This document shows, in pieces, positions 18,114-25,638 of a stretch of 64,000 bases of DNA (within the stretch, counting starts at the first letter, position 1; each line of letters opens with the position of its first letter). The notes under the pieces are model-generated. The model did not search any database, was not told the DNA's origin, and was given only the letters and a program-made list of their open reading frames with translations. The stretch covers positions 3,789,501 to 3,853,500 of the forward strand of contig NZ_CP013630.1 in NCBI RefSeq assembly GCF_001664485.1, in the 5' to 3' direction. A program made the translations under genes and the position numbers. This DNA comes from Rhizobium sp. N324. GTDB lineage: Bacteria > Pseudomonadota > Alphaproteobacteria > Rhizobiales > Rhizobiaceae.

Positions 18114-18222
18114 GTCGCTCTCCCAAGGATGTTGATATCTTCGCCCTCGGGCAGAGGAAGCAGAAATGAACATCGAGGTGGGCGGAGGCGAGGCCGTGGT
18201 GGGTCTCGCCTCCTGCTATTTT

Positions 18223-18534
18223 TCAGCCGGCAATATCGGGGTCGATGTGCTTGTAGGGTTCGACGATGGCGGACTTTGTAAACGAATGGCTGGCGCCGAA
18301 GATGGAACTTTGGCTGGAGCCTTCGCCTGAGGTTGCCTGCGTGACGACGCTCGGCAGCACTGCGACATCTTGGTGAACGAAGGCGATGTTCGGGGCCGGA
18401 TATTCCTTGGCCGTGAGGGGCTGAACAATCGCGTTGACCTCGACCGGCACCGCGGCGGCTGCAGGCATCGCTGCGCAGAGACCGATCGCCATCACGGCAA
18501 GGCCAGCGCAAAAGAGACTTCGGATCATGCGCAT
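18223..18534 (-). CDS. Secreted small protein of unknown function
   Basis: A 103-residue protein with a clear Sec signal peptide (MRMIRSLFCAGLAVMAIGLC, then AAMPAAAA with a likely cut after Ala), followed by about 75 Ser/Val/Ala-rich residues. AGAGGA lies upstream of the ATG. It looks like an accessory cargo gene ('moron') in the packaging cluster, since structural phage genes rarely carry signal peptides. No relative is recognised. Confidence 0.6.
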   Translation of the reverse strand: MRMIRSLFCAGLAVMAIGLCAAMPAAAAVPVEVNAIVQPLTAKEYPAPNIAFVHQDVAVLPSVVTQATSGEGSSQSSIFGASHSFTKSAIVEPYKHIDPDIAG

Positions 18535-18832
18535 TCTGTTTCCTCTTGAGGGTTTTGGAGGCTTGCAAACCTCCGCCTCTCGTTTGGCCCCGAGAGCTTA
18601 CAGCGGGCTTGGGTGCTCTGGTGCCTCGCGCGAGCGGTTAGCTTTCCGCTGCACTTCCTTCCGGCTTCATGGCGCGCCGGCGATCGGCTCTTGGGGAACG
18701 GGGCCAGGCACCTTGTGCCGCCTTTGCCACGGAAGCGACCGGTCATCACCGGCTTGCCCTTGGCCCCTCTGTGAAATGGTTGCGGAGGGAGGATCGAACG
18801 TCCGGCCTCCCGCTTAGTGTTGGGACTGCACC
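18535..18832. other. Gene-free stretch between small terminase and secreted-protein gene
   Basis: Nearly 300 bases with no convincing gene. On the minus strand there are two adjacent hairpins near 18557-18600 (a GGAGG/CCTCC stem and a CTCTCG/CGAGAG stem), just upstream of the 103-residue gene. A tRNA-like 3' fragment lies near 18778-18830 but does not fold as a tRNA. Confidence 0.4.
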
Positions 18833-19345
18833 TTAGGTCTCGTCGCCGCTCGCGACCGGCTGGCCGTTGTTGGCGATCAGCCGCGGCCCGGCCGGCACCG
18901 CATAACGGCCCCCGCCACTGATCGCTCGCGCATTGTCAAGCCGCTGCTCTTTCTTCGAGACATAGCCCTTCGCGACCGGCTTGTTGGCCGCCTTGCTCTG
19001 CATGTCGCGGTTCACCTTTTCGGCAGTCACCGCGTCCAACATTTTGAGCGCACCGGAGAGGGCGGCTGCGTTTCCGCCGAGACCCTGCTGGATCTGAGCC
19101 GTCCGGAGGCGCCCCTTCAACCGGGCAGCCATCACGTCGCGCTGCTTCAGCAAATGAAAATAATGTTTGCGCAAAGTCGGCGTAGAGAGGCCGACTATCT
19201 TTGCGACTTCGCCGTTCTTCATGCCGGAAGCCAGTAACACCATGACATTTATGATGTTTTCTTCCGTGGGGACGTGCTCCGGCCTTCCCTGCCCGCGACC
19301 GGCTGAGTGGTAAGGGTTGCCAAAGAGGTCTAAATCGTCAGCCAT
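18833..19345 (-). CDS. terS: Terminase small subunit-like, HTH protein
   Basis: A 170-residue protein with a helix-turn-helix near residues 30-62 (NVMVLLASGMKNGEVAKIVG, then LSTPTLRKHY), a helical middle (RLRTAQIQQGLGGNAAALSGALKMLDAV) that would suit ring assembly, and a disordered basic tail. This is the standard plan of small terminases that bind pac or cos DNA. The position after the HNH gene and upstream of the large terminase supports it. It is separated from the large subunit by four small genes and a gene-free stretch. Confidence 0.78.
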   Translation of the reverse strand: MADDLDLFGNPYHSAGRGQGRPEHVPTEENIINVMVLLASGMKNGEVAKIVGLSTPTLRKHYFHLLKQRDVMAARLKGRLRTAQIQQGLGGNAAALSGALKMLDAVTAEKVNRDMQSKAANKPVAKGYVSKKEQRLDNARAISGGGRYAVPAGPRLIANNGQPVASGDET

Positions 19346-19448
19346 CAGAAAAAAAAGATGCGAATGGGACCAATGCGGTTAGGGGCCTAAAGGGGGTCTG
19401 GACTTTCAAACCCCCTACCCCCTCTGCCTCGGCGGCCATGGGGAGGGG

Positions 19449-19781
19449 TCAGAACCGCTCGGCGAGGCGCTTCGCCCTTGCCGCGGCGGTCTTGCGGGTA
19501 TGGGATGCCCCACATCGGAGCATGACGTTGCGCGGGTCGAGAGGTGCGCCGCCGTCCTTGAGCTCGACGACGTGATCGCCGAAGACACGCATGCTAGGCT
19601 TGTGGGTTCGGCCGTCGCAGCGCGGATCCTCACAGATCCTGCCACGATCCTTGATGATCGCAGCCATCAGTGCCCGCCACTCCGGCGACAGATAGAAGGC
19701 ATCGGCCTTCTTGCTTTCAGGGATGACGGTGCGCGTGTCGATGGTGCGGAGCGTGGTGCTGATCGTGCGAATCTTCCCCAT
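19449..19781 (-). CDS. HNH endonuclease
   Basis: A 110-residue HNH nuclease with C50-x4-C55 and C90 as probable zinc ligands, the GDHVVELKDGG motif with His70 and Asn85 (DPRN), then GASHTRKT at the end. HNH proteins beside terminases are known to assist terminase cleavage during packaging in HK97-like phages. ATG 19781 was chosen; a TTG two codons upstream is also possible. It is the first gene after the intrinsic terminator. Confidence 0.85.
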   Translation of the reverse strand: MGKIRTISTTLRTIDTRTVIPESKKADAFYLSPEWRALMAAIIKDRGRICEDPRCDGRTHKPSMRVFGDHVVELKDGGAPLDPRNVMLRCGASHTRKTAAARAKRLAERF

Positions 19782-19793
19782 ACTCAAGAACGC

Positions 19794-19817
19794 AAAAGGC
19801 GACCCGAAGGTCGCCCA
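19794..19817 (-). terminator. Intrinsic terminator before the late genes
   Basis: Read on the minus strand: GGCGACC, loop TTCG, GGTCGCC, then TTTT. The 7-bp GC-rich stem with a UUCG tetraloop lies between the NusG paralogue and the first late gene, so it should stop transcription into the late operon unless it is bypassed. Confidence 0.85.
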
Positions 19818-19923
19818 TCAACATCTCATAGCAGTGGCACTGGCCTTGACTCGATGCCTCATCAGGAGGCTGTCAAAGCGGGGTCCTACCGGTAAGCAGC
19901 TCCGAAGCTTTCGCATCGTTTGC

Positions 19924-19940
19924 CGGTGATCAGGTCACCG
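19924..19940 (-). promoter_or_regulatory. Hairpin upstream of the late terminator
   Basis: A perfect 6-bp stem CGGTGA/TCACCG with a five-base loop lies about 110 bases before the terminator on the minus strand, in the untranslated stretch after the NusG paralogue. NusG paralogues such as LoaP act through RNA hairpins in this sort of position. That this hairpin is the recognition element is inference. A TTGACA-like -35 at 19876-19871 has no convincing -10. Confidence 0.35.
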
Positions 19941-19989
19941 ACTCAAAGCCCACGCTGGGATCTAGGATCGTCCACGGCTCGGACTCTGA

Positions 19990-20670
19990 TCACATCTTTT
20001 CGATCTGATCAAGCATCAATTGCACGGGAGTCGGGCGGCCGAAGATGTCCACGTCGAGTGATACATAACCCTTCTCATTGTCGATCGACACGACGATCCC
20101 GGGGAACGATGCGAATGGTCCATCGGTGATCCGCACCTGTTCCTTCAGCTCGAACTTGCGCTCTTTCCGAGCGCTAGCATCGTACTTACCGTCTGCCGCC
20201 ATCTTCTTGAATCGGCTGATCGAATCCGCATCGGCTCGGTATGGACGAATAGCACCGCCTACCACGTCAATGACATCCTTTACGTGCAGCAGACCCATCA
20301 TCGCCTGGGCGATCGGGCAGCAATGAACGAGCACATAACCGAGGATGACAGGGCGTGGAGGAACGATGCAGACGCGGCCACGCTTCACCACCTTGTCCTC
20401 GTTCGTCATCACAACTAGTGATTCCACATCGGCCGCCGTCAATACCTTTTCCACAGCCATCTCGCGTCCTGTCGCAACCCTCAGGCAGAACCAGCCTGGC
20501 TTAGGCACTTCCGGGGTACCTGCAAGCCGAATCACCGCGCCCCTCGAAGCCATGTTCAGGTGATCGATATGCAGCCTATTTGCGCCTGCGACCTTATTCC
20601 GCTTCAGCCAAACTTCGGCGCTCACGACGAGCACGCCACCGAGATCACCCCGCCTAAACTGCATCGTCAT
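19990..20670 (-). CDS. NusG paralogue, probable late antiterminator
   Basis: A 226-residue protein with an extra 55-residue N-terminus, then an NGN domain (residues about 58-150: PGWFCLRVATGREMAVEKVL, then GYVLVHCC). A KOW domain follows (about 175-225: VRITDGPFASFPGIVV, then IFGRPTPVQLMLDQIEKM), a very typical NusG C-terminus. NusG-family proteins bind RNA polymerase and control pausing or termination. The gene is last before an intrinsic terminator and the late genes, which suggests an antiterminator like RfaH or LoaP. It overlaps the replication gene by 17 bases. Confidence 0.85.
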   Translation of the reverse strand: MTMQFRRGDLGGVLVVSAEVWLKRNKVAGANRLHIDHLNMASRGAVIRLAGTPEVPKPGWFCLRVATGREMAVEKVLTAADVESLVVMTNEDKVVKRGRVCIVPPRPVILGYVLVHCCPIAQAMMGLLHVKDVIDVVGGAIRPYRADADSISRFKKMAADGKYDASARKERKFELKEQVRITDGPFASFPGIVVSIDNEKGYVSLDVDIFGRPTPVQLMLDQIEKM

Positions 20671-22009
20671 CGCCCCGCTCCATGCCCAGCGCCGCCCGTG
20701 CGGCTATCTCGAATTCTCTCAGGCCCTCCGGCCCGCCCTTGGGGAAGTAGACCACCCGCATGCCACCCGGATCCGGAACGAACGGCCAGTTCATCTGCTG
20801 GTGATAGGAGCGCCACCGCTCGTAGGTTTCCGAGCCGACCGGCACGGCCTCGCAGAGATCGGCGAGGATGGTGAAGCGGGCATCGGCCGCGCCCCTACCG
20901 CGTTCCTTGGCGAGCTTGTCGAGCGCATGCGCTTCCGGATAGCCGCCGTCACATTCCCGGCGCCGACGCTCCTGCTCGCGATAGCCATCCGGGAAAACAA
21001 GCTCGTTCCCATCGACGATGATGCCCCGATGATCGAGCCAAGCCTTGGTCGATACATTGCTGCGCTGCAGGCGATTGTAGGTTTCTACTGCAAGCTCAAG
21101 CAGGTTTGCTGGCAGATCGATATCAATCGCGCCGCTCAGCAACGCCAGGGCACGCTTCCCCGCCCAGATCGGCCCGAACGGCGCGACCGGAATACTTTCC
21201 TCCTGCCGCCGCTTTTCGGCCTGCCGGCTGACAACCTGCGGCGCGATGGCGTCGACGAGGTCGAACATCCGGTCCCGGAGATAAACGCCAAGCGCCGCGG
21301 CCTTCGGATTTCCTTTGTGCTCGCCAGACGCCAGCTTCGGGCATGCCGCCAAGTAAGCGTCTCGGCGTTCTTCAGCCCGCAGCCGCTCTTCCGGCGAGAG
21401 CCTTACAAACTGTTGGAACGCCCATTCCGGAGCCGACGAGAGCACATCGGGCCAAGGATTGTTGTGCCGGCCGACAATGAGGGCCTGGAACCGCTTTCGG
21501 AGGGACTTCGGATCATCTTCCGAAATCTCGCGCACGCCCCCTCTCTCTTGGTAGGATTCAGTATTTGCTGAATCTGAGTTATTACTAGGTGCCGATTTTA
21601 CCGGCGACGGCAAATCCGTCGACGGTGAAGCCGTCGCCGGAATTTCAGTCTGCGGCAAAGATGCAACACATTGATCCTGCGCGATATTTTCCGAATTTAT
21701 TCCTACCTTCGGCTCGTCGAAAATGACCAGCACCGAAGCCGCAAACTTGCCATCGTCGCGCGTCTGCTCGCGCTCCGCATAACCGAGCTCGACGAGTTCG
21801 GCGATCATCTTGCGGGCCTTATCGCGCCCGCAATTGCCCTTCTTGATGATGTCGCCGATGACGACGGTCCAATTGTCAGGCTTCGACAGCAGGTAGCCCA
21901 GCAGCCACCGCGCTTCCATCGATAGCCGCGCGTCTTCGAACACATGGTTTGGTATCGCCGCATAGCGGGCATTGCGCACGCCCCGGCGGATGGTGGCCTC
22001 GCCGCTCAT
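20654..22009 (-). CDS. Phage replication-type winged-helix protein
   Basis: A 451-residue protein whose N-terminal 100 residues are a winged-helix DNA-binding domain (AIPNHVFEDARLSMEARWLL, then NCGRDKARKMIAELVELGYAERE) of the type found in phage replication initiators. A linker rich in Ser, Pro and Thr follows, then a helical C-terminal part with REISEDDPKSLRKRFQALI. It probably binds the phage origin, although no iteron cluster was noticed. The ATG at 22009 was preferred; an ATG eight codons upstream is possible. Confidence 0.65.
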   Translation of the reverse strand: MSGEATIRRGVRNARYAAIPNHVFEDARLSMEARWLLGYLLSKPDNWTVVIGDIIKKGNCGRDKARKMIAELVELGYAEREQTRDDGKFAASVLVIFDEPKVGINSENIAQDQCVASLPQTEIPATASPSTDLPSPVKSAPSNNSDSANTESYQERGGVREISEDDPKSLRKRFQALIVGRHNNPWPDVLSSAPEWAFQQFVRLSPEERLRAEERRDAYLAACPKLASGEHKGNPKAAALGVYLRDRMFDLVDAIAPQVVSRQAEKRRQEESIPVAPFGPIWAGKRALALLSGAIDIDLPANLLELAVETYNRLQRSNVSTKAWLDHRGIIVDGNELVFPDGYREQERRRRECDGGYPEAHALDKLAKERGRGAADARFTILADLCEAVPVGSETYERWRSYHQQMNWPFVPDPGGMRVVYFPKGGPEGLREFEIAARAALGMERGDDDAV

Positions 22010-22075
22010 GTGCCGCCGCCATATCCCGCGCATCCCGCCATGCGCGTCAAAATTCCCATTGTCATTGCCCTCGTC

Positions 22076-22342
22076 TCATTCCGGCTGGTGATTTTTCGGC
22101 GCCAGCCCCGCCGCTGTCAGAAATCCCTGGAATCGCTCGACGACCCGGCGCCGCGCCGCGTCCTCCCGCAGTTCCGTGCCCTTCGCGGCCGTGCCGCTTT
22201 CCGTCACCCAGACGCTCCAACGCCAGAGCCGCCCAGGCGCGCGCGGCGGATAAACGGCGCCGATATCGACCGAGCCGCTCTTTGCGAGCTGCCGGTAGAT
22301 CTCGTCACGCCATTGCAGTTCGCTGGTTGCCGCCGTCTTCAT
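22076..22342 (-). CDS. Hypothetical phage protein, 88 residues
   Basis: Starts MKTAATSELQWRDEIYRQLAKSG, with GGAGG five bases before the ATG, and contains RLWRWSVWVTESG followed by a helical VVERFQGFLTAAGLAP. The ATG overlaps the stop of the 33-codon frame upstream (CAATGA). It lies between the methyltransferase and the replication gene. No family is recognised. Confidence 0.65.
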   Translation of the reverse strand: MKTAATSELQWRDEIYRQLAKSGSVDIGAVYPPRAPGRLWRWSVWVTESGTAAKGTELREDAARRRVVERFQGFLTAAGLAPKNHQPE

Positions 22343-22440
22343 TGAGCCTCCAATGCCGCAAGCAGCAGCCGCGTGCCCTGCCCTTGCGCATAGGAAGAAA
22401 TCGGGCCGTCGTCGGGTTCGGGGCGTAGCTCGATGATCAC
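22339..22440 (-). CDS. Tiny coupled frame, 33 residues
   Basis: A GTG start overlaps the methyltransferase stop (GTGA) and the TGA stop overlaps the start of the 88-residue gene (ATGA). The product begins MIIELRPEPDDGPISSYAQG. Double coupling without gaps suggests that it is translated. No function can be named. Confidence 0.45.
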   Translation of the reverse strand: MIIELRPEPDDGPISSYAQGQGTRLLLAALEAQ

Positions 22441-23187
22441 GGCTCACCGTCCCCGAATAGCGAAGTTTGGTGAAGTGGCAGGGCCTCTTGGATTTCTGGC
22501 CGGATGCATCCGAAGATGTCCGATTGCCGATATGCGTCGCGAATTCGATCGCACGCTATTTCGAAATAACCTTCGTCGATTTCCATCCCGACGAAATGGC
22601 GTCCCAGCTGGGCGCAGGCGACGCCTGTCGATCCAGAGCCCATATAGGGATCCATGACAATGCCCCCCCCCCGCTACGAACGAGAGGCACCACGACATGA
22701 GCGCGATTGGCTTTTGGGTGGGGTGGACGCGTGGCTGGCCTCTTTCTGAGGCCTTCATCATCCCATCCCAATGATGCCTGAAGACACGGGCGACGCCCTT
22801 TATGTTTGTCCACGCAATCTCGCAATCAGCAAAATCGTTGGAGTGCCCTGAAGCCGCGCGCTTGTCCCATATCAGCCACCGGCTGGAAGCCGGCAACTTA
22901 TCTGCGAAGTGGTTTCCACCCCATAAGATGAACTCGTCAGCAACAGACAAAAGGTGGGATGGATCGAATGGCGCATCATCTCCTTCGATTGCAACCTTCG
23001 CGAACTTTGTCGCGTATCGCCCGGAACCGATGCCGGTGTTGTCGTTACCCCCATGAACAAAGGCGATGCCATACGGCGGATCACTCAAAACCGCCGTAAC
23101 GTTTCCAATCAAGGGTATGATTTCTCGGCTGTCCCCGAGATATAGTGTGCAATCCCCGATCACCTCTTTGCGCTTCCATGGCGTCAT
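22437..23187 (-). pseudogene. DNA adenine-type methyltransferase, off-frame in a poly-G tract
   Basis: The first frame carries DPPY (residues 36-39), the HPTQKP motif and the FVAGG segment. The S-adenosylmethionine-binding motif DPYMGSGSTGVAC lies in another frame, reached by removing one base from a run of ten G (minus-strand sense; 22663-22672). With nine G the gene would encode an intact methyltransferase of about 249 residues with motif IV before motif I. As written, the product keeps DPPY but loses motif I and gains an Arg-rich tail ending near 22444. This may be a phase-variable locus, a true mutation or a homopolymer read error. Confidence 0.82.
22663..22672 (-). repeat. Mononucleotide tract of ten G (C on plus strand)
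   Basis: Ten identical bases inside the methyltransferase frame, between codons for FVA and the region encoding motif I. Tracts of this length are prone to slipped-strand changes. Lengths of 6, 9 or 12 restore the frame; 10 does not. Confidence 0.9.
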
Positions 23188-23513
23188 ATCGCGCCACCTC
23201 CGAGGCTTCGCCGCTCAACAGGTCGCCCTTCCGCCGCCGCCCTGTCGATCCCGAATTGCATACCCCTGGATATGCCTCGATCGATGTAGACTACGGTGGC
23301 GTCGGCGACGCGGCCCCAAGCGAGGCCGGCGTTGATTCCCCAAACGCGCTCGTCGGGAATAAGATCGTTTAGAATCCCGGGCTGGGTATAGAGCAGGTGT
23401 GACGCGATTGGCGCCTCACCACGAGATAGGCTGTCGCGCACACAGGCGCGCGCATAGGCTTCATTCGCCTGCACGTCGCCGGCATAGGGGCTTTCTAGAA
23501 TAACCAACCTCAT
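23184..23513 (-). CDS. DUF7768/DUF4406-like protein
   Basis: A 109-residue protein starting MRLVILESPYAGDVQANEAY and containing RGEAPIASHLLYTQ, then VVYIDRGISRGMQFGID. This matches the small nucleoside 2-deoxyribosyltransferase-like family common in phages (DUF7768/DUF4406). The catalytic role in phages is unknown; nucleotide salvage or signalling is inferred from the fold family. Its stop overlaps the start of the methyltransferase gene (ATGA). Confidence 0.75.
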   Translation of the reverse strand: MRLVILESPYAGDVQANEAYARACVRDSLSRGEAPIASHLLYTQPGILNDLIPDERVWGINAGLAWGRVADATVVYIDRGISRGMQFGIDRAAAEGRPVERRSLGGGAI

Positions 23514-23514
23514 C

Positions 23515-23808
23515 TCACACTTCCCCCTGGGCGGCGCGCGCCGCTTCCCTCATTGCGCCGGCCGCCATGTGCACGGGCATGACGACCGTCGGCGGAAAAC
23601 CGCCGTCGGCAAGTCGTGTTGCGTTGGAAAAGGCGAGCAAGGCGTCGAGGTACTCGATGCCAGGGCCAAAGCCGTGCCGCTGCAGGATGGCGCGGATCGT
23701 CGACTGCTCGCGGTGGATGATGCCGAGCGGGCAGCGCTGCAGCCAAGACGCCCAGTCGGACGGCCCGGCACCCAGCGACCCTTCGATGATCGGCAGCACA
23801 TCGCTCAT
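23515..23808 (-). CDS. Hypothetical phage protein, 97 residues
   Basis: Starts MSDVLPIIEGSLGAGPSDWA, with an ATGA overlap to the two-helix membrane protein upstream. The sequence is helical with an aromatic patch and ends AAGAMREAARAAQGEV. It may be a soluble partner of that membrane protein, but nothing in the sequence proves it. No family is recognised. Confidence 0.6.
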   Translation of the reverse strand: MSDVLPIIEGSLGAGPSDWASWLQRCPLGIIHREQSTIRAILQRHGFGPGIEYLDALLAFSNATRLADGGFPPTVVMPVHMAAGAMREAARAAQGEV

Positions 23809-24005
23809 CGGATCACCACCGCCCAGACCAGCCAGGAAGAGAGCGAGGCGATCAACGCCAGCGACAAGATCAGCAGATTGAAAAGATAGTTGACCGTTCT
23901 GCCATATCCCGGAACGTCGGCCACCTTCACCAGCGCCAATGCGAAGCCGAAGGCGACGACAGTCACGCCGAGCGGCAGAACCCAGTTGCCCAGTTCGACG
24001 GTCAT
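23805..24005 (-). CDS. Small two-helix membrane protein
   Basis: A 66-residue protein with two predicted membrane helices (about residues 9-27 and 39-63) and a short loop PGYGRTVN. It is coupled upstream and downstream by ATGA overlaps. The size and topology could fit a holin-like protein, but it sits with early genes, not with a lysozyme gene, so a lysis role is not supported. Confidence 0.6.
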   Translation of the reverse strand: MTVELGNWVLPLGVTVVAFGFALALVKVADVPGYGRTVNYLFNLLILSLALIASLSSWLVWAVVIR

Positions 24006-24277
24006 GCCGCACCTCTTGTTTCACGGTGAACACTTGCTGTAACAGCTTGATTTCGCTTATCGAGGAAGGTCAGGTAGGCCGTCGGATCGCGCTTCATTGC
24101 CGCGCAGAGCGCCAGCATGCTCGCCGCCGAAAGCACGCTTTCTCTGCAGGCCCGCGAGATCATCGCCGGGTTGAGCCCGGCATAGATCTGCGGCGCGCTC
24201 CGCGTCGTCAGGCGATTGTCGGCAAGCCACTGGCGAACATCGCGGGCAAGGCGGGCACGGTCGATCTCAGGCTGCAT
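24002..24277 (-). CDS. Small helix-turn-helix-like protein
   Basis: A 91-residue protein (MQPEIDRARLARDVRQWLAD, then LNPAMISRACRESVLSAASML) with the helical spacing of a compact HTH domain of the XRE type, and SAASMLALCAAMKRDP as the following helix. A DNA-binding role is likely but weakly supported. It overlaps the neighbouring genes by four and eleven bases. Confidence 0.55.
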   Translation of the reverse strand: MQPEIDRARLARDVRQWLADNRLTTRSAPQIYAGLNPAMISRACRESVLSAASMLALCAAMKRDPTAYLTFLDKRNQAVTASVHRETRGAA

Positions 24278-24557
24278 CGCCGCCCTCCTGTCTGCCGTCG
24301 TCCGTCAGGCGAATGCCGAGGCTCGCGGGGTCGATCCAGAGTGCCGCCCAAATCTTCGCCCGCGCCACGCCTGCCTTCAGCCGGCCGTCGCAGGCAAGCT
24401 CGAACTCGTCACGCGTCAGCCGCGAGCGCTTGCGCAGATCGGCAAGCGCCGCCTTCTCGCCGTTGCGCGGCAGCGACGGGAAGTCGAGCCGCACCATCAT
24501 TGCAACGCGCATGGCGAGAAACGTCTTGAGCATGGCCGGGGAGAAATCAGGCGTCAT
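24267..24557 (-). CDS. Hypothetical phage protein, 96 residues
   Basis: Starts MTPDFSPAMLKTFLAMRVAMM and continues with SLPRNGEKAALADLRKRSRL and TRDEFELACDGRLKAGVARA, a helical, basic sequence that may bind nucleic acid. It overlaps the PAPS-reductase-like gene upstream by 11 bases and the next gene by 11 bases. No named domain. Confidence 0.55.
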   Translation of the reverse strand: MTPDFSPAMLKTFLAMRVAMMVRLDFPSLPRNGEKAALADLRKRSRLTRDEFELACDGRLKAGVARAKIWAALWIDPASLGIRLTDDGRQEGGDAA

Positions 24558-25638
24558 GAAGCACCGCCTTCCGTTTGCGCGCGTCGCGAGCAGCCTTGTC
24601 GGCAATAAGCTCGGCGTAGCGCCCATGGATGCCGGCGCGATCGAGGTGCTGGGAGCGGAACCCGAAGATCCCACTGATGGCCTGCCGCGTCGTCGCGAGG
24701 ATGTCCGCTTCTGAATCGGTCAGCATCCGTGTCGGCCAGCCCTTCACGTAAAGCATCTCAGGGGTAATGAACTTCTCGAAGCGCACGCGCTCGGCAGCCT
24801 TGACCTTCGCTTCGGCGAGATCGCGCACAGCTGAAGGATCCAGAAGCTGCGGCGCGATATCGCCAAGCCACCGCGCGCCCTGGAATGCGAAGCTGCTGAC
24901 TGTTTCCAGCGCCACCATACGCCGGTAAAGATCGTGGCTTTCCGGCTGGGCCGCAGCCGCCGTCAGATCGGCAATATTCGACATGATGCAGAAGCGGCAT
25001 GAGACACGGCTCATTCCGAAATTGCGATAAGCGGGGTGCGGCGCGAGGCCGCTGGCATCGATCGCTGAAAAGACATCCTGAACAGACCAGTCGACGATTG
25101 GTCGCCAATTGATAATCGGGTGCTCCGCCTCTCTATCGGCGATGGTCGACCGGGAACGCGCAGCGCTTTCATCCCGGCGGACGCCGGTCACGTTGATGAC
25201 TAGCCGTCCGCCGTAGAGTTTCTTGAGAGCGGCGCGGATGACATGGGTTTTCAGCTCCGAGGTGCAGAACCGCATGGAAGGCGTTGACCAGCACGGCACC
25301 AGCGTCACCGTGCTCAGCCGCTCGTAGCGCTCGACGCTGGAGCGCCACCTTGCTTGCCAACGTTCCATCAGGTCGCCGGCATTGCGGCGCACCACCAGCA
25401 GCTCGACGCCAAGATATGTCGCCAGCGCCTCGCAGGTCCGCAGGCTATCGTCCCACTCGACGACGCCGAGGTCGCTATGGACGAGGATACGTGTCCCGCT
25501 ATGGCGGATTGTGTCGAGGTAGCGAAATGTCGCCAGGGCAGCAGCTTGGCTATCCTTGCCTCCAGAAACCCCGATCGCAACGGGAGCGTCATCGCGCAGC
25601 GCGTCAGAAACGAGCGGGAGGATCGATACTGTCTTCAC
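24547..25638 (-). CDS. PAPS reductase-like adenine nucleotide alpha-hydrolase family protein
   Basis: A 363-residue protein with a PP-loop SGGKDS (residues 25-30), a RFCTSELK motif (about 123-130) and four cysteines at 116, 125, 214 and 217 (the last pair in SCRFC) that could hold an iron-sulfur cluster. It belongs to the phosphoadenosine phosphosulfate reductase/DndC superfamily common in phages. Such enzymes activate substrates by adenylation and some add sulfur to DNA or tRNA. The true substrate is unknown. It is coupled to the methyltransferase gene upstream by ATGA, hinting at joint action on DNA. Confidence 0.8.
   Translation of the reverse strand: MKTVSILPLVSDALRDDAPVAIGVSGGKDSQAAALATFRYLDTIRHSGTRILVHSDLGVVEWDDSLRTCEALATYLGVELLVVRRNAGDLMERWQARWRSSVERYERLSTVTLVPCWSTPSMRFCTSELKTHVIRAALKKLYGGRLVINVTGVRRDESAARSRSTIADREAEHPIINWRPIVDWSVQDVFSAIDASGLAPHPAYRNFGMSRVSCRFCIMSNIADLTAAAAQPESHDLYRRMVALETVSSFAFQGARWLGDIAPQLLDPSAVRDLAEAKVKAAERVRFEKFITPEMLYVKGWPTRMLTDSEADILATTRQAISGIFGFRSQHLDRAGIHGRYAELIADKAARDARKRKAVLHDA

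Noticed and set aside
18778..18832. A tRNA-like 3' end (GTTCGATCC followed by CCGCAACCA on the minus strand)
   Set aside because: The T-stem does not pair and no matching acceptor, D or anticodon arms are found upstream, so it is not called as a tRNA.
1..19345. Gene transfer agent instead of a prophage
   Set aside because: The repressor, cro-like gene, replication-type gene, terminases and integrase at a tRNA show a complete temperate phage.
23515..24005. A holin and lysis cassette in the small membrane-protein region
   Set aside because: There is no lysozyme or spanin gene nearby and the genes lie in the early operon.
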